Part shown: one piece after another, positions 50,284 through 60,647 of the stretch
How positions within the stretch are numbered: position 1 is the first letter of the stretch
Layout of the letters: every line of letters begins with the position of its first letter
DNA from: Endotrypanum monterogeii
Lineage: Eukaryota; Euglenozoa; Kinetoplastea; Trypanosomatida; Trypanosomatidae
NCBI GenBank assembly: GCA_000333855.2
Contig: CM007339.1
Location: 551,777-615,776 of the forward strand
Length of the DNA stretch: 64,000 nucleotides
Direction: 5' to 3'
Program-made: the position numbers and the translations under genes
Notes under the pieces: model-generated
The model's input: the letters and a program-made list of their open reading frames with translations, nothing else
The model's database searches: none
Told to the model about the DNA's origin: nothing

Positions 50284-50884
50284 TGACTATGCGTGGGTGC
50301 CCGCCTTCAGCGAGCAGCTTTTTTTTTTTTCCACAGTTTTTGTACACTTGTCTGTAGGTGAAGTAAAAAAAAAAAAGATAATACAGATGAAGCTCTCTGC
50401 AGGCGTGCGCTGTTGAGGACTTCCTTGGCTAGTAGGACAGCTAATGGGTTGCACATCTTCGCATGTAGCGCCCTTCCTCCATGGGAAGGTGCCGACGCGT
50501 ATTTTTTTATGATCTGTTTTTCTCAGTCCTCCCATACTCCTCTTTCTCTTCCTCCTTCATTTGACACTGCTTTATCCCTCCTTCCTGTCGTGCGCCTACG
50601 AAGAAGCAAACCCGCGGGATCAAACCACAACTACACGCGTCGTTATCAGTATTGTGTAACGCCTTTTTTTTTTCTTGCCGTACCTAAATTGGCGCCTGCT
50701 AGCGCAACTATTTCTCTTTTTCAACACAGACTATAACAAAAAGAAAAAGAGCGCGAGTGTGTGATTCGTACGCGTACGATCTCTTCTGTTTCCCCTCACC
50801 CTTCTTTCCCGATTTCTTTTCTTCCTTTTCCCGCTGTTCTCTGCACACACACCATTTTTTTTTTTTTTTTACGAGCGCGTCATC
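50284..50884. other. spacer
   Basis: T-run 50320-50330, A-run 50366-50377, T-run 50664-50673. The T-run 50855-50870 and AG at 50874-50875 form a clear acceptor for ATG8. No gene seen. Confidence 0.55.
50855..50875 (+). promoter_or_regulatory. predicted trans-splice acceptor of ATG8
   Basis: Sixteen T residues followed after three bases by AG. The remaining leader to ATG 50885 is only about 9 nt, so the mature 5' UTR would be essentially the spliced leader. Confidence 0.55.
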
Positions 50885-51247
50885 ATGTCTTCCAGGGTAG
50901 CGGGGTCGTTCAAGAAGGCACACACGCTGGAAGCACGCCTCCGAGATGCGGAAAGAGTGCGTGAGCGTGCGCCCGATCGCATTCTTGTGATTTGTGAGAA
51001 GGCAGAGAACTCCCCTGTTCCCGAATTGGATAAGAGCAAATTTTTGGTGCCGCCGGATGCGACCGTTGGCGGCTTTCTTGTAAGTATTCGTCGTCGCATA
51101 ACCATGGAGGCGGAGAAGGCGCTTTTTCTCTTTGTGGGAGACAGCGTCCCAGCAAACAGTACCCTGATGAGCGACCTGTTCAACCGCTACAAGGATGAGG
51201 ATGGATTTTTGTACGTGACATACTCTGGAGAGAACACGTACGGATAG
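50885..51247 (+). CDS. ATG8: autophagy protein ATG8
   Basis: 120 residues with the ubiquitin-like ATG8/LC3 fold: basic N-terminal helices (FKKAHTLEARLRDAERVRER), DRILVICEKAE, LDKSKFLVPPDATVGGFL with the first hydrophobic-pocket region, and the second strand set KALFLFVGDSVPANSTLMSDL ... DGFLYVTYSGENTYG. It is conjugated to phosphatidylethanolamine through its C-terminal glycine on autophagosomes. Here Gly120 is the last residue, followed directly by TAG, so no propeptide remains for ATG4 to remove. I recall a single ATG8 gene on chromosome 19 of L. major besides ATG8A-C families elsewhere, which fits this neighbourhood. Confidence 0.95.
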   Translation: MSSRVAGSFKKAHTLEARLRDAERVRERAPDRILVICEKAENSPVPELDKSKFLVPPDATVGGFLVSIRRRITMEAEKALFLFVGDSVPANSTLMSDLFNRYKDEDGFLYVTYSGENTYG

Positions 51248-52963
51248 TGACAGCGTCTACAGAAGGCACTGTGACTGCTCGCTGCCCTTCCTGGCTTCTA
51301 AGGCACGCTTTCTCGGTGCACGTGTGCATGCGTTCGTGTACCCGCAGCTCGTCGTTTCCCACGCAGGCAGGTAGGGGGAAGGGAGGGCGCACTCTCCCCC
51401 CTTTTCAGTTTTTCATCAGCGTACTTGAGCTTTGCCAATTCTTTTTGATGTGAGAGGGCGTACAGCTCAGCGTTCTTTTCCACCCTGATGGGCTTCTCTC
51501 TTTCGCGCACCCGAAGATCGCCACGCCTTCATCTCCTATAGCACAAAGGGCAAGGCATGCTCACTCGACATATACAGACGATAGTGCGTAGATGTCTGCC
51601 CGCTCGCTGTGTGATTCACTTCGACTTGATTTCAGCTTTCTTTACCTTTTACCTTTTCGCATTTCAATACATTTCTTCGTCTCCCCTCTCTCCCACCTTC
51701 GCCCAGGAAACATCATCATCATCTGTTTTTTTTTTTCTTTTCCTCTGTGCTGATGTGTGTGTGTGTGTGTGTGTTTAGTGGCTGCATCTTTAACGTGTCC
51801 CGCTGTGCGGGTGCGTTCCCCGCCACCTCTCCTCCTCCTTCCCTCGAACGAAGGTGCCAAGGCAGCATGATCGAGGGGAGCGGTGGGGGAGGGGGGGAGG
51901 GCGGCTGTATGTCTTGAAGTGTTCTGCTGTAGCGTATTATTCTGTACGTCAATGTATGTCTTCTCGAGAACTCGAGTTTTTTTTTTTTTGTACGAAGCGG
52001 ATATTTTCGATGTGGACGATGCTTAAGTGCTCGAATGTCAGAGCGCACGGAGGCACTCGTTCGCAGGCACTTAGAAGAGCGTGCATCATTTGTTCCCGTC
52101 ATCCGTACCGCTACCTAGGGCCTGCGCGATGAGGTAGCTCAGTAAGCGCGAGGGGGAGGGGGGGGAAGGCGTACTGGCAGACAAGGTGGTGAACATATTT
52201 TTCCCAGATGCTCTCGGAGAACGAATACATTCGCGCTTCGCTCCACCTCTTCTGCATTCTTCACGTCTTTATTGTTCTGTTTGATCATTTCGTGTGCTCC
52301 CCTCTCGCCGCTTTCCTCGCATCGCCATTTGTCCACTCATCGTGCTTGCTTGCTGAACTGTTTTTCTTTTCTTTTGGTATTGTCTTCGTGGTTGGATACT
52401 CACTCGTGGTCAGACTCTGGTCATCTTCATTTGCCCATTTTTTTTTTTGTGTTTCACGCGTGCTGCAAACCCCAGGAACGAAACATGATATGCTGTTGTG
52501 TGTGTAGTTGTGTGTCACCAGGCGACGTGTTCGCATTCTCCCCTCCCCCCTGGGGCTCTCGCGTGTGACCTTGTTCTCTCGGGTCACTGCTGCCATCGAG
52601 ACAGCTGTAGTGGCTTCCACGTGGAATTCTCTCGTGTCGCACGGTCAGGTGGACTTGGGCGGGGCTGCATTGCCCTAGAGATGACTTTTGAATGACGCAG
52701 TGGAGAAACTCCCTCCGACTCCTCCCGATAAAAGGGGTAAGCATTTCCCTGTACGTTGGGGATCGTTGGACTCGCATGTACAGTCTGAACAACTCCTTTC
52801 TGGGCTCTAGTGCGTTTTTGCCGAGGCCATGCCTTCATTCTACCTATCTCATTTACTCGTCTCCGGATGTATCCCCATTTGATTGCACTGCACGTGCTCG
52901 TACACGCGGCCCGCGGTCGTTAGCGCCACCTTGAGCCTCTGTGCTCCCATTTTTCAGCCCCCC

Positions 52964-52966
<3 letters not shown>
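51248..52966. other. spacer
   Basis: T-runs at 51725-51737, 51968-51980, 52440-52449, a G-rich segment at 51880-51900, and (GT)n at 51752-51775. The open frames are low-complexity and conflict between strands. Nothing is recognised. Confidence 0.5.

Positions 52967-53046
<80 letters not shown>
52967..53046 (+). repeat. (CA)n tract, left of gap
   Basis: Uninterrupted CA dinucleotides for about 80 bp, the longest in the window together with its counterpart at 53305-53376. Confidence 0.95.
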
Positions 53047-53048
<2 letters not shown>

Positions 53049-53301
53049 CTCGTACGACGACCGTACCGACGACGACGGACGGGAGGAGAGTAAGAGTAGA
53101 GACGTACTCTTCGTTCGTTCGTTCGTTCGTCGTACGTCGTCGCGTACGTACGTCGGTACGGTACGGACGACGACGNNNNNNNNNNNNNNNNNNNNCTACG
53201 ACGACGTCGTCGTCGTACGTACGACCGCCGGCCGGTCCGGTACGGTCGTACCGTACCGTACGTACGTCGTCTCGTCGTCGTCCTTCTTACTACCTACCTA
53301 C

Positions 53302-53304
<3 letters not shown>
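53047..53304. other. assembly gap with artefact-like flanks
   Basis: Twenty N at 53176-53195. Both flanks consist of almost nothing but TACG/CGT/CGA words (for example TCGTTCGTTCGTTCG and CGTACCGTACCGTACG) that grade into the CA tracts through ACTACCTACC. This does not resemble any other sequence in the window and looks like degraded read ends inside one long CA microsatellite. No biological feature should be called here. Confidence 0.8.

Positions 53305-53376
<72 letters not shown>
53305..53376 (+). repeat. (CA)n tract, right of gap
   Basis: About 72 bp of CA dinucleotides, same orientation as 52967-53046; probably the other end of the same microsatellite. Confidence 0.95.
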
Positions 53377-53381
<5 letters not shown>

Positions 53382-53855
53382 ATCTTGAGCGTCCCCGAGA
53401 ATCACGGGGAGGAGATAGAATGAGAGACTCTCTGTTCTTGTTCGGTCACTGTGCGCATCGTCTGGGGACAGAGACGCCGTTTGGCAGCCGCAGTTGCTGC
53501 GTGAAGCACGACGGAAGACTGGACCAGAAGTGCTTCCCTGCGGTGTTTATGTGCCCGTGCGCTGTTTGAAATCGATCACCACCATAACCACTTTGTCATG
53601 GTTTTCGTCGCCATAATTGTCACTGAACACACAATTCAAATTGCAAAGAAAAAACGGAGAAAATTGTATGTGCGTCTTCATACGCACCGTGAACTCATCA
53701 CCAGCCCCCCCTTCCCACCTTCTACGCTGCCGTCAAAGCATCTGGGTGGAGTCTTCTATCGAGGGTCGCCGTCACCAGCTCGAGAGGTTTTATTTTCTCG
53801 CATTCTTTGCCTCGTTAATATCGAACCTCAACGCTTCTTTAATTTTACACATACA

Positions 53856-53888
<33 letters not shown>

Positions 53889-53932
53889 GTGTATATGTAT
53901 GTATATCGCACGCTCTCTCTTGAAGTGTACAG
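53377..53932. other. spacer with (ACAT)n tract
   Basis: (ACAT)n at 53848-53884 and TA-rich 53885-53906. A C/T-rich stretch 53910-53920 and AG at 53930-53931 abut the next start. No gene recognised. Confidence 0.5.
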
Positions 53933-56380
53933 ATGCGTGACGTCTGTTGTGGAAAAACTCGAGAGGATTTCGCTGCACTTGAACGGATGGGTGGGTTCGG
54001 TGCAGAGAGAAGGATTTTCGATCCCATCGCTGTTGCGAAGTTCTCCTGTGTGTGTGTGTGCCTTTTCAGTGTTTTATCCACCACTTGTTATGTGGTGGAG
54101 GTGCGCTCTCGCTATCGCTCCCTTTCTAGAGACTACGATTTGATCGCTCCCACTGCACGCAAGCTAGCAACATCACAGCGACGCTCGGGCTATTGGGCAG
54201 ATCCGTTGACCTTTGGAGGCGTGCTCATGCATCGCGGTTTTGATGCGCAGCGGCTGAACACGACCACAGCGCGCCCGCGCACATTGGCTGCGGCTCCTCT
54301 CTATGGATTACAGCAGATTGATTGCTCTTGGTTTCCCCCTATCAGCCCTACATTGCCACTGCCTGCCGCAGTGGAGAATATATCGCTGCTTCTCTTCTTC
54401 ATTCATGGAAATGCTGGTGGTGCTAGCCAAGCGAACTACTGGAGCTGTGCGGCACAGTACGTCAGTAAGGCCTTGGGCGTGCAGGCCGAAACGTTTTCCT
54501 TTGAGTTCTCTGAGCAGGCGAATGTGCACCGCGGTCACTTGGTCTCGACACAAGCCGAATACATAGGGGACGTGGTAGAGGCAATGGTGCGCGAGAAGCG
54601 GAGCGCTGTCTCTGCCGGCGTGCGTCTTCATGTATGGCTTGTTGCACACTCTATGGGAGGGATTGTCGCTCGTATGGCAGCGCAGTTGCTGAGCCCCACC
54701 GTGACGTTGGCGGGCATCATTACATTCAACGCGCCACTACTGTTCCCGCCGCTCTTGTTGGATGCACCCATGGCCGATGTGTATTGCGCCCTCAGTGTGG
54801 CTGAGCAGCAACCGCCGGTACATTTGTGTGACTTGCCCTATGATGTTTCGCCCACCAGACTGACCAGCAGCGAATTGCTTCGCTCCTGCACATTGGGTAA
54901 CTGCTCCGTGCGACGTTCCTGTCGTCGCGACAAAACTATTCTTATTTCTATAACATCTGGGGAGATGGACTTGATGATCGAGCCGTCCACGACACATATG
55001 TCGGCGTGGCGCAGCGCTTATATCGTTACTTCATTGAATACGCTCCATCCCGAAGTTTGTGGTCATTCCAGTCCACACAACGAGGTGTTACACGACCCTT
55101 GCACGACTGTGTCGGCTGCTTTCTTGCTTGTATCTTCCTCGCTGAATATTTCAGATGACATGCGGGATGTGACGAATTTGCTGCTGAACACCACAGGTGC
55201 TCGTAACGGCGATGTCGCGCCTGAAATTCCCTTGAGTCCTGCGATTTCGGTGATGGGATACGTCGGTCGGGAGCTGCGGAAGCGGCAGGTGTGGCCGTGC
55301 GCGGCAGCTGCCCTGTACAGCCACATACTTTTATCTGGCCTACACACCTACATGGGAAGTATGGTGCAGGCAGCGCAGTTACAAAAAAAGGGGTTCCGGC
55401 GCATTGCTCGACCGGTTTCTCACGCGCTCGCCGCGCCTTCTTTCCCTCCTGCTATCACCGTGGGCTTCTTCTACACCTGCGCGCTTTCCTACACCACTGT
55501 GACCGCTACTGTTTTTTGGCTTTTTGGCGGGTGGGAGTCGCACTCTGCCCGTGCTCCTTGGAGTTGGGCATGCTACCCACAACTCCACGCGTCATCTGCC
55601 GGCGCCATTGCACCAGTGTATTTGATCTTCGATACTGCCGTTTTCGTTTTAGTTTCAATCGGCCCTGTTGTGCTCGGAGCCCTAGTGGGGGTGGCAGTGG
55701 TGCGGGCGATCGAGTCGACCCATCGCTTCGCACGTCTCCTGACTTACATGTACCCGAGGTCTGTACATTGGCAAACAAATCGATTTCGATGTGCTTTCGC
55801 GCCCTTGCTCGTGCTTGTATTTGTAGGTGCTCTTCGAGCACTTGGTGCAACTCTCACGACGCGTGCTCTTGTATGGCTTGCTCTGCTTCTTCTCATGCCA
55901 TCTCCACACCACCTACCTGCAGAGAAGCGTGTGCGAGATGAGGACATAGATGCCATCTTGGTCAGTGTCGCGCCAAGCAACGAGGTGGTGATTTCCGACG
56001 TAACACACAAAGGACATGAAAGCGGATCAAATCGATGCCTTGCGGGTCAGCTGTACGGTGTCGTCTACGTACTGCAATTAAGTCCCTTCTTCACAATCCG
56101 AAACACCCTTTTATCTCACACCGTTGAAGACGCCAGTACAGTGGACTGGCGCAACTACGCTGCCGAGTGTGGCGTTCTCGGGTTGTTGTGTGCTACTGCT
56201 GTTTCACGGCGGTTTGACTGTGGGGGTATGCCTTTTCTCGGAGCTCTCCACGTCGCATGCGTCTTGTTGGCATTGACGGGGGTGGGGATGGTTACATCAC
56301 ACCCAATCGAGTCTTTTCGAGTGCTTCCAGCGTTGCTCTGCTGCCTTCCTGTGTATTTGTACAAAGCTTTTAGTGTCTGA
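53933..56380 (+). CDS. PGAP1-like GPI inositol-deacylase
   Basis: 815 residues. An N-terminal membrane segment (about 36-56) precedes a lumenal alpha/beta-hydrolase domain: oxyanion region LLFFIHGNAGGASQ near residue 157, then the lipase elbow VAHSMGGIVARM with nucleophile Ser240, preceded by the YIGDVVEAMV helix. Several hydrophobic segments occur in the C-terminal half (about 490-790). This is the layout of PGAP1/Bst1, the ER enzyme that removes the acyl chain from GPI inositol after attachment to protein. In trypanosomes this matters because GPI-anchored coats are abundant. An alternative start is Met19 (MGGFGAERR), which would shorten the cytosolic tail. Function is inferred from family and topology. 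Confidence 0.8.
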   Translation: MRDVCCGKTREDFAALERMGGFGAERRIFDPIAVAKFSCVCVCLFSVLSTTCYVVEVRSRYRSLSRDYDLIAPTARKLATSQRRSGYWADPLTFGGVLMHRGFDAQRLNTTTARPRTLAAAPLYGLQQIDCSWFPPISPTLPLPAAVENISLLLFFIHGNAGGASQANYWSCAAQYVSKALGVQAETFSFEFSEQANVHRGHLVSTQAEYIGDVVEAMVREKRSAVSAGVRLHVWLVAHSMGGIVARMAAQLLSPTVTLAGIITFNAPLLFPPLLLDAPMADVYCALSVAEQQPPVHLCDLPYDVSPTRLTSSELLRSCTLGNCSVRRSCRRDKTILISITSGEMDLMIEPSTTHMSAWRSAYIVTSLNTLHPEVCGHSSPHNEVLHDPCTTVSAAFLLVSSSLNISDDMRDVTNLLLNTTGARNGDVAPEIPLSPAISVMGYVGRELRKRQVWPCAAAALYSHILLSGLHTYMGSMVQAAQLQKKGFRRIARPVSHALAAPSFPPAITVGFFYTCALSYTTVTATVFWLFGGWESHSARAPWSWACYPQLHASSAGAIAPVYLIFDTAVFVLVSIGPVVLGALVGVAVVRAIESTHRFARLLTYMYPRSVHWQTNRFRCAFAPLLVLVFVGALRALGATLTTRALVWLALLLLMPSPHHLPAEKRVRDEDIDAILVSVAPSNEVVISDVTHKGHESGSNRCLAGQLYGVVYVLQLSPFFTIRNTLLSHTVEDASTVDWRNYAAECGVLGLLCATAVSRRFDCGGMPFLGALHVACVLLALTGVGMVTSHPIESFRVLPALLCCLPVYLYKAFSV

Positions 56381-58770
56381 GCCCCACATGAAAGACGATG
56401 TGCTGAATATGAGGCAGTTCTGCTTGTACGCGACTTATAGCGTGACATCCGTCGATGTTTGTTGTGTTTCCATCCACTCCCTTCCTCTACCGGCTCTCCC
56501 ACCATGATCGAGAGCAGGAAGAGTGGGGGCAGGAGGGGGCAGGGGTAGAAGAGGTAATCGCTTTTCCTCGCTTGGCCTTCGATTTGTTAGTGTCTCCTCA
56601 TCGATCTCTCTGTCACCACCTGCCAGGCCTCAACCGCACACGCATATCTATCTATTTGCCGCGTACACTCGATACCTACCGTGTGTGTCTTTGTTGACTT
56701 TCGCAGGAACGACGACAAACATGCAGACGTGTGCCGATAGGCAGAGTTTTGGGGTCTCGCGAAAGCCCCTCGTGAGGTGACCACTCTCTGAAGGATTCTG
56801 AATCATGCCTCAGAGAAAGTACTTTCAAAGATGAGAACAAAGAAGGGTTACAACAACAAAAAAAAACAACCCTTGCATCTGAATCTCAGTGGCTCTGCAA
56901 AAACAAAAAAAAACGAAATATACGTATATATATGCAAAACACACTGGGGACAATGCGTGCTTCTAGCGTGCCCTCCGTTGGATTAGGCTCATGAGTGCTG
57001 TGAGACAGCTGCTGATATGCTTTCAATGATGTATACCCTCACATGCACTGGTCTTTGCAGGCGCAGTCACCACTGGCCAGGCGTCCGCCACCGGCTTTGC
57101 AGCGCAGAAGCCATCATCGATTAAGAAACATTGCCGCCAACGGCAACTTTATTCCGGGGACCATTTCTCTCTTGTGTGGCGTGTGTCGCCGTGCCGCAAC
57201 AGGCCACGGCAGCACCCTCCTGCATTCCTGTGACTTCCCCATTTTGCGCGGTTGTGTGTGTGCGCGTACGTTCTCCTCACCCGTGTGCACGGTGCCTGTC
57301 GAATGGGTGCTGTGGTGCTTCGCGTGTGAGGCCGTGTGCTCGAGGGTGAGTGCAGGAGGCGGTATGTTCACAGAACATGTCTCCCTCTCTTCTCCCTCGT
57401 AGCGTCGGCTTTTCCCATCCAACGCGTGGGCGTCTCGCTGTCAGAGCCGCCCACCGCTCGCCGCCACCCTCTGTTTCGCGTGGGGTTCCTGTCAGCGAGT
57501 GGCAGCCCGGGGTGTCCACCGCGCGGGGGTTGCGGAATCACTCGGCGTTGCCTCCCTGCAAGAGGGGAGGGGGTGAGAGCACCAGGGAGTGGCGCCCACG
57601 CCGCACCACGGGAAAATCTCCGTTGCACAAGGACAGGAGGAGGAAGGACATGGTAACCTGAAAGGGGAGCGTGTTGCCCCTCCCCCCCCTCCTCCGCAGA
57701 CACACACACACACACAGAGAGAGAGAGACAGACGACGAGTGTTCGTCCCGGTCCACCTCCATGAGGAAAAACATAAATCAGGACTGTGGTGCCCCAGTGC
57801 GCGACACCGCCTAATGTGACATGACGCAGGCATGACATGGTGCTTTCCTACCCAGCTGGTTGCTTCGGCCTTCCACTGCAACCCCCCTCTTCTCCATTTC
57901 TCTTCCCCCCTTCGTCGGACGCACACGGTTGATCGACGACAGGAGTCTCATATTGTGCCATACGCGCCTTTCTCTCCATCCCCCCTTTCAGAACACACGC
58001 ATTTTGTGTTTTCGCTTTCCAGACTAGCTGCTGCTGTTGTGGTGTACTTCCCCCTGAGCATCTCGCGCGTTTGTGTGTGCCATTCCATTATTTGTTCCTC
58101 TCTTTTTCTGTTTTAAAACTTTTCTTCTCAGACCCCCTCCCCCCGGCACGTCTCTCCCCCATTTGATTTGCACCGCATAGCACCGCTGTCCTGCAATCAC
58201 ACAGAGCACTTCCTCAGTTCATCCTGACGTATACGCACCCATTGTGTATATATATATATATATATATATACACTTCAGCTCATCCAAACAGACACGAAAT
58301 TGTATATCACCCCTTTCAGACTTCTTGTTCTCTCTTTTTTAAACGAGCTTATTTCTTTCCCCTCCTCCTGCACGCACACCCTTCTGTACGACAGTCTACC
58401 GGTCACCTCCCCTTGCTTGGCCGTCACTGTGTCGTATTGCACGGAGTCGTCGCGCTGTGCGTGCAATCGAGCGTTGCACGCATTTGTGTGTAGGTGGCTT
58501 GTTGTGTTTTGTTTTTTTATTCTGTTCTTCGCGTCTTATTTCGTTTTTTTTTGTGTTCTATATCTTTCTCGGTTGCCTCGCTTTCTCTCTTTTCTTGTTT
58601 TCCTCTTTCACGCGAATCCCATCAAGCCGCCGAGTGCGGACAGGAGCGCGTCAAGACAGACTTGTTTCCCTCAACCTGCCCCGTGCAGCTCTGATCCTTT
58701 CTCCCCCCCTCCCCCGTACTCGACCCCGCACACCGCACTTCCTCCGTTACCACCTCGAGACCTCGTCAGA
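56381..58770. other. long spacer
   Basis: A-runs 56858-56867 and 56904-56913, CA/GA microsatellite 57698-57728, pyrimidine-rich 58100-58160, (TA)n 58243-58270. The G+C-rich part 57040-57660 is open on both strands in several frames but the translations are repetitive and overlap one another; no gene is called. Confidence 0.45.
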
Positions 58771-58888
58771 CAAACCAACAAACCAACCAAAAGAAACAAA
58801 ACAAAACAAACAAAAACAAAGAAAAATAAAGAAAAACAAACAAAAACAAACAAACAAACAAAACAAAAACAAACAAACAAACAAACAG
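58771..58888 (+). repeat. A/C-only low-complexity tract (AAAC-like)
   Basis: About 118 bp made of A and C with a few G and one T, variants of AAAC, AAAAC and AACC. It is a simple-sequence tract upstream of the repeat-containing membrane protein. Confidence 0.9.
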
Positions 58889-59345
58889 AGTCTTCAACAG
58901 AAATACCAGCATAGGTCGCTGAGAGGATTGTTCGAGGGTGCATTGGTGTGTGTTCGTCAGTAATATCCAGATATTTTTTATTTTTTATTCATACGCGAAT
59001 TAATATATATTTTCTCAACTGTCAAGCAGACGGGTTTGTTCAACTTCCCCCCCTTTTTTTTTGCGTGTTCAACTCAGGGCCCACTCGTGCACACAGATTT
59101 CTTTGTTATCTTCGTATCATCCCAGCTCCCGTCTCGTCTCCTACACCCCCGCACCATTCACAGAAACTCGCTTCCTTTTTTTTTTCGTTGCCTCGCCGCA
59201 CCAGCAGAGACGTAGCAAGAAAATAAAAGCAGTTCAAAAAGCGAATCTCCAGAAGCACAAAAAAAAAACAGATCGTACCCAGAAGGCCAAACAAAAAAGC
59301 TTCCAAACACGTAACTCGCAAAGATTAACCGCGGCAGAAGAAAAA
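58889..59345. other. leader region of the repeat-protein gene
   Basis: T-run 59175-59186 followed by AG at 59203-59204 is a candidate acceptor, giving a 5' UTR of about 140 nt to ATG 59346. The frame is open upstream without an ATG. A TA-rich patch sits at 59000-59010. Confidence 0.5.
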
Positions 59346-60647
59346 ATGAGCGCAGCGATCATACAAGCGGTAGGAGCGAATGGGTGCTCGTCCGTGATGC
59401 TGTGGAGGCTTTATTTTGTTCTTTTTTTTGTGGCGGGTGTGTACTCAGCGCTGACGCGAAACCTTTTGTTCGTCGCTCCCTTCCTTGGTAAGCTGGTTTA
59501 CGATACGGGCATTTTTGACACGGTGCTGTGGTTGTTGAAGGGGGCGGTGTTGGAAGCGCCGCGGCATTTCCAGATCTCACTGTTTTTGTTTGTTCTTTGT
59601 CTCCCAGTGGTGCTGGCGTTCCTGAGTCTTTTTCTGCTGTTGTTGGTTGCTCTTTTCGCCCTGTCAGCGACTCTTTTTCTGACCTCCATGCTACTTGAAG
59701 TGGTAACAAGCGTCTGCGCACTACTGAGCGATTATGGTATAGCGTGCTTCAGATACCTCGGTTCTTGCTTCCTCGCCGTATGCTCGACCTGCTTACGACT
59801 CGTAGTCGATAAGGTCAGCGAGTACGTGTCATGGCTACAGGGCTGGGAGAGCAGCACCAGATGCAGCAACGTTTTGCCCCGTCGAACAGACTCGGCTACA
59901 GATGAATACACGATCTTCAGTGAATGTCCGTGTCCTGCACCTGTGCCGAGTAGCAGTGCGTGTGGGACCCCCTACTGTGCACCCACGCAGAGCACGAGCG
60001 CCACCGCGCCCTATGGCGGGAATACGTCCAGCAGCAGTGCGTGTGGGACCCCCTACTGTGCACCCACGCAGAGCACGAGCGCCACCTCGTCCTATCGCCG
60101 GAATACGTCCAGCAGCAGTGCGTTTGGTACCCCCTACTGTGCACCCACGCAGAGCACAAGCTCCACCGCGCCCTATGGCGGGAATACGTCCAGCAGCAGA
60201 CTGTTTGGGACCCCCTACTGTGCACCCACGCAGAGCATTACCGTGAACACGTACTACACGCTAAACACGTCCAGCAGCACTCTGTTTAGGACCCCCTACT
60301 ATGTACCCACGTACAGCAGGAGCGCCACCGCGCCCTATGGCGGGAATACGTTGAGCAGCAGTGCGTTTGGGATCCCCCGCCGTCCATACGTGCGCAGCGC
60401 TAGGGTCACCACGCCTTGTGGCGGGAATACGTTGAGCAGCAGTGTGTCTGGGACCCCCCACGACACTCCGAAGCACCGGGCGAGCGACACAGCGCATCCA
60501 CGGTCTGATGAGGCGAGCCCGGCGGCGCCAGCATCGCCCCAGCGAGCTCGCATTGTCACTTTCCGCGACCCTCTAGAGCGAGACGCCTCTCCCTTGAACA
60601 AGACGGCCGATTTTCCTCTCCGCGGAATCCTCCGAACGCTCCATTAA
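59346..60647 (+). CDS. membrane protein with 27-residue tandem repeats
   Basis: 433 residues from ATG 59346; not recognised. Hydrophobic segments lie at 18-36 and 76-112 (long enough for one or two passes), followed by a Cys-rich region (SVCALLSDYGIACFRYLGSC). From about residue 204 a repeat of exactly 27 residues (81 bp) occurs seven times: units 1-3 are nearly identical around CGTPYCAPTQSTSAT and YGGNTSSSS, units 4-7 progressively diverge (RLFGTPYC, LFRTPYYVP, AFGIPRRP, VSGTPHDTP). A basic/proline tail with RIVTFRDPLERD and RGILRTLH closes it. Ser/Thr/Pro-rich repeats suggest a surface or lumenal stalk that may be glycosylated, or an antigen-like protein; that is inference. It is the last gene before repeat-rich DNA. 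Confidence 0.7.
   Translation: MSAAIIQAVGANGCSSVMLWRLYFVLFFVAGVYSALTRNLLFVAPFLGKLVYDTGIFDTVLWLLKGAVLEAPRHFQISLFLFVLCLPVVLAFLSLFLLLLVALFALSATLFLTSMLLEVVTSVCALLSDYGIACFRYLGSCFLAVCSTCLRLVVDKVSEYVSWLQGWESSTRCSNVLPRRTDSATDEYTIFSECPCPAPVPSSSACGTPYCAPTQSTSATAPYGGNTSSSSACGTPYCAPTQSTSATSSYRRNTSSSSAFGTPYCAPTQSTSSTAPYGGNTSSSRLFGTPYCAPTQSITVNTYYTLNTSSSTLFRTPYYVPTYSRSATAPYGGNTLSSSAFGIPRRPYVRSARVTTPCGGNTLSSSVSGTPHDTPKHRASDTAHPRSDEASPAAPASPQRARIVTFRDPLERDASPLNKTADFPLRGILRTLH
59955..60500 (+). repeat. 81-bp tandem repeat within the coding sequence
   Basis: Seven units of 81 bp in register with the reading frame (for example AGTGCGTGTGGG at 59955 and 60036). The first copies are closely alike and the last ones degenerate, a gradient expected for recent expansion at the 5' side. 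Because the period is a multiple of three, other frames also stay open across it and give spurious ORFs. Confidence 0.9.

Noticed and set aside
52123..52165. tRNA-like stretch with GGTAGCTCAGT
   Set aside because: It resembles a D-arm/A box, but no T-arm B box or acceptor-stem pairing was found at a suitable distance.
52883..53569. 228-codon plus-strand frame across the N gap
   Set aside because: It is His/Thr repeats from CA tracts, X residues from N bases and artefact-like TACG sequence; no biological protein.
57336..57661. Overlapping frames in the GC-rich part of the 56.4-58.8 kb spacer
   Set aside because: Two plus frames and two minus frames are open at once, with no domain and no clear acceptor; typical of GC-rich non-coding DNA.
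58300..58914. 204-codon plus-strand frame ending in Lys/Asn/Thr/Gln repeats
   Set aside because: The C-terminal part is the AAAC-like simple tract and the N-terminal part is pyrimidine-rich spacer.
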